From JBEVJK01 sp963791325 (GTDB lineage Bacteria > Pseudomonadota > Alphaproteobacteria > Rhizobiales > Rhizobiaceae): DNA of 30,072 bases. This document shows, one piece after another, positions 28,487 to 30,072 of the stretch. Where the stretch lies: positions 1 to 30,072 of the forward strand of contig CAWBRU010000020.1 in the NCBI GenBank assembly GCA_963791325.1, written 5' to 3'. Each line of letters begins with the position of its first letter. Positions within the stretch are counted from its first letter, which is position 1. The notes beneath the pieces were generated by a model. It worked only from the letters and a program-made list of their open reading frames with translations. It was not told where the DNA came from and did no database searches. The position numbers were made by a program, and so were the translations under genes.

Positions 28487-30072
28487 TCAGGGCGACGTCT
28501 CGCCTCTGGCGCGCCGGGCGGCGCGCTCTTCGCGCGAACGGCGCCGCGGTCCGCTCTGCTGGCCGCTGCCATCGGCGTCGGCCTTGCGCGCCGGCAAGGT
28601 GACGGCTGCCGCGAGGTTGGGGAATGCGTCGACCTTGTTGGGCAGCGCCATGGCATTGATGAACAGTTGCTGGAAGTTCGGCTCCAGCGCCGTCTCGATC
28701 TTTTCGATGCGGCGCACCGTCGCCTCGATCTCGCGGCGGTGGTCGCGGTTGAGCAGGGCCATCAGCGCGCCGGTGCCGGCCGCATTGCCCACCGCCTTGA
28801 CCTCGGCAAGATCGCAATCGGGGATCAGCCCGAGCACCATGGCGTATTTGGGATCGATGAAGGAGCCGAAGGCACCGGCAAAGCGGATGGTATCGACTGT
28901 CGCGACACCCTGTTTCTCCATCAACAGCTTGACGCCGGCATAGAGCGCCGCCTTGGCGAGCTGGATGGCGCGCACGTCGTTCTGGGTGACGGCGATGCGC
29001 TGCTCGCCGTCGTAGAGCAGGTAGGAAAAGGTGCGGCCATTGCCGGTGATGCGGGTGCTGCGCTCTGCGAGGCTGCCGTCGAGCACGCCATCCTCGGAAA
29101 TGATGCCCGCCAGGTACATCTCCGCCACCACCTCGATGATCGCCGAGCCGCAGATGCCGGTGACGCCGACGGCGCTGGCGGCGTCTGCGAAGCCCGGCTC
29201 GTCCGACCATTGCTCGACGCCGATCACCCGGAAGCGCGGCTCGAGCGTGCCGGGGTCGATGCGCACCCGCTCGATCGCACCGGGCGCGGCCCGCTGGCCG
29301 GCCGAGATCTCCGCCCCTTCGAAGGCCGGTCCGGTCGGCGAGGACGCAGCGACGACCCGGCCGCGATGGCCGAGCACGATCTCGGCATTGGTGCCGACAT
29401 CGACCAAGAGCATCATCCGGTCCTGGCGGTGCGGGCCTTCGGCCAGCGTCGCGCCGGCGGCGTCGGCCCCGACATGGCCCGCAATGCAGGGCAGGGTATA
29501 GAGCCGTGCGCCGCGGCTCACCTCGATGCCGACCTCATGCGCCCAATATTGCAGCGCGCCCGACACCGCCAGCGCGAACGGCGCCTGGCCGAGTTCGGTC
29601 GGATCGATGCCGAGAAACAGGTGGTGCATGATCGGGTTGCCGACGAACACGCAGTCGAAGATATCGGCACGGCTGACGCCGCCCTCGGCGCAGACCTTGC
29701 CGATCAATTGGTTGACCGCCTCGCGCACGGCCCGCGTCATGGCCTCGCGCCCGTCAGGGTTCATCATCACGTAGGAGACCCGGCTCATCAGGTCTTCGCC
29801 GAAGCGGATCTGCGGATTGGAGGTGCCCGACGACGCCACGATCCGGCCCGACAGCAGCGACACCAGGTGCATGGCGATCGTCGTCGAGCCGATGTCGCAG
29901 GCAATGCCATACGCTTCGTTCTTGAGGCCGGGATAGAGCCCGATGATGAACGGCCGCGAGGAATCGATGTCGCGGTGGATGGCCGCGGTCACCCCCCAAT
30001 TGCCTTGCCGCAGCGTCTTCTGCACCTCGGGAATGACATGCGGGGCGACCAACAGGTCCTTCCAGCCCCAAT
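28487..30072 (-). CDS. ASKHA-domain (DUF4445) protein, corrinoid-protein activator type, 5'-truncated by the window
   Basis: The C-terminal 528 residues of a larger protein. The frame is open through the window edge (WGWKDLLVAPHV... upstream of 30052), so the true start is outside. The ASKHA ATPase motifs are clear: ACDIGSTTIAMHLV (phosphate 1), LLVDVGTNAEIVLG (phosphate 2) and IRFAGAFGSFIDP (adenosine). This is the RACo-like family that reductively reactivates corrinoid (B12) methyl-transfer proteins, usually with an N-terminal 2Fe-2S domain, which would lie outside the window. The extreme C-terminus is an unusual basic tail (PRRRSREERAARRARGE). Corrinoid methyltransferase partners would be expected upstream, beyond the window. 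Confidence 0.9.
   Translation of the reverse strand, partial: WGWKDLLVAPHVIPEVQKTLRQGNWGVTAAIHRDIDSSRPFIIGLYPGLKNEAYGIACDIGSTTIAMHLVSLLSGRIVASSGTSNPQIRFGEDLMSRVSYVMMNPDGREAMTRAVREAVNQLIGKVCAEGGVSRADIFDCVFVGNPIMHHLFLGIDPTELGQAPFALAVSGALQYWAHEVGIEVSRGARLYTLPCIAGHVGADAAGATLAEGPHRQDRMMLLVDVGTNAEIVLGHRGRVVAASSPTGPAFEGAEISAGQRAAPGAIERVRIDPGTLEPRFRVIGVEQWSDEPGFADAASAVGVTGICGSAIIEVVAEMYLAGIISEDGVLDGSLAERSTRITGNGRTFSYLLYDGEQRIAVTQNDVRAIQLAKAALYAGVKLLMEKQGVATVDTIRFAGAFGSFIDPKYAMVLGLIPDCDLAEVKAVGNAAGTGALMALLNRDHRREIEATVRRIEKIETALEPNFQQLFINAMALPNKVDAFPNLAAAVTLPARKADADGSGQQSGPRRRSREERAARRARGETSP

Overview
The window is GC-rich chromosomal DNA, densely packed with genes on both strands. Gene content and protein style suggest an alphaproteobacterium of the order Hyphomicrobiales (Bradyrhizobium/Rhodopseudomonas/Xanthobacteraceae-like). 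The basis is a long adenosylcobalamin-dependent ribonucleotide reductase, a folE/hisI/IscU-like block next to a patatin and a MerR gene, and two copies of a ~105-bp palindromic repeat of the kind scattered through Rhizobiales genomes. This placement is inference from recognition, not from a search. No rRNA, tRNA, CRISPR array, insertion sequence or prophage was seen.

Layout. 95-1689: manganese catalase and a DUF1428 protein. 1781-4933: MgtE magnesium transporter, a MerR regulator with a TTTACGTAAA palindrome in its promoter, and a patatin-like esterase. 5031-6907: hisI and folE on the minus strand, divergent from an IscU/NifU-like scaffold gene that carries an apparent 1-nt frameshift. 6973-8554: palindromic repeat, an isoprenylcysteine-methyltransferase-like membrane protein and a DUF1624 acyltransferase-like membrane protein. 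8614-11993: aldo/keto reductase, a frameshifted MFS transporter and a Rieske oxygenase. 12465-13073: two small uncharacterised proteins. 13116-16907: nrdJ, with an unusually long upstream control region (16908-17485). 17486-20387: NUDIX hydrolase, gpt, tandem universal stress protein and a CinA-type MoCF-domain protein, all on the minus strand. 20557-23769: wrbA, then a LysR regulator divergent from GST plus a frameshifted PNPOx-family gene. 24033-27247: a predicted membrane-bound ToxR-like TPR regulator followed by a Tat-exported DUF1254/DUF1214 protein. 27303-28287: second palindromic repeat, a VOC/glyoxalase protein and a small 'ELQKDIGWP' protein. 28487-30072: the C-terminal part of an ASKHA (DUF4445) protein of the corrinoid-activator type, cut by the window edge.

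Most promising observations. (1) The TPR regulator and the DUF1254 gene each have the same 9-bp interrupted palindrome (GTAASTTAC) 55-63 nt before the start codon, which suggests a small uncharacterised one-component regulatory system. (2) Two NrdR-box-like palindromes centred 31 bp apart, another NrdR-like site and a perfect DnaA box lie upstream of nrdJ. (3) Both full palindromic repeats sit in the same orientation directly after a minus-strand gene, and the terminal CTAG of each repeat supplies that gene's stop codon. (4) Three genes carry a single-base insertion in a homopolymer, all shifting the frame the same way. That means either sequence error or real gene decay, and should be settled before these genes are interpreted.
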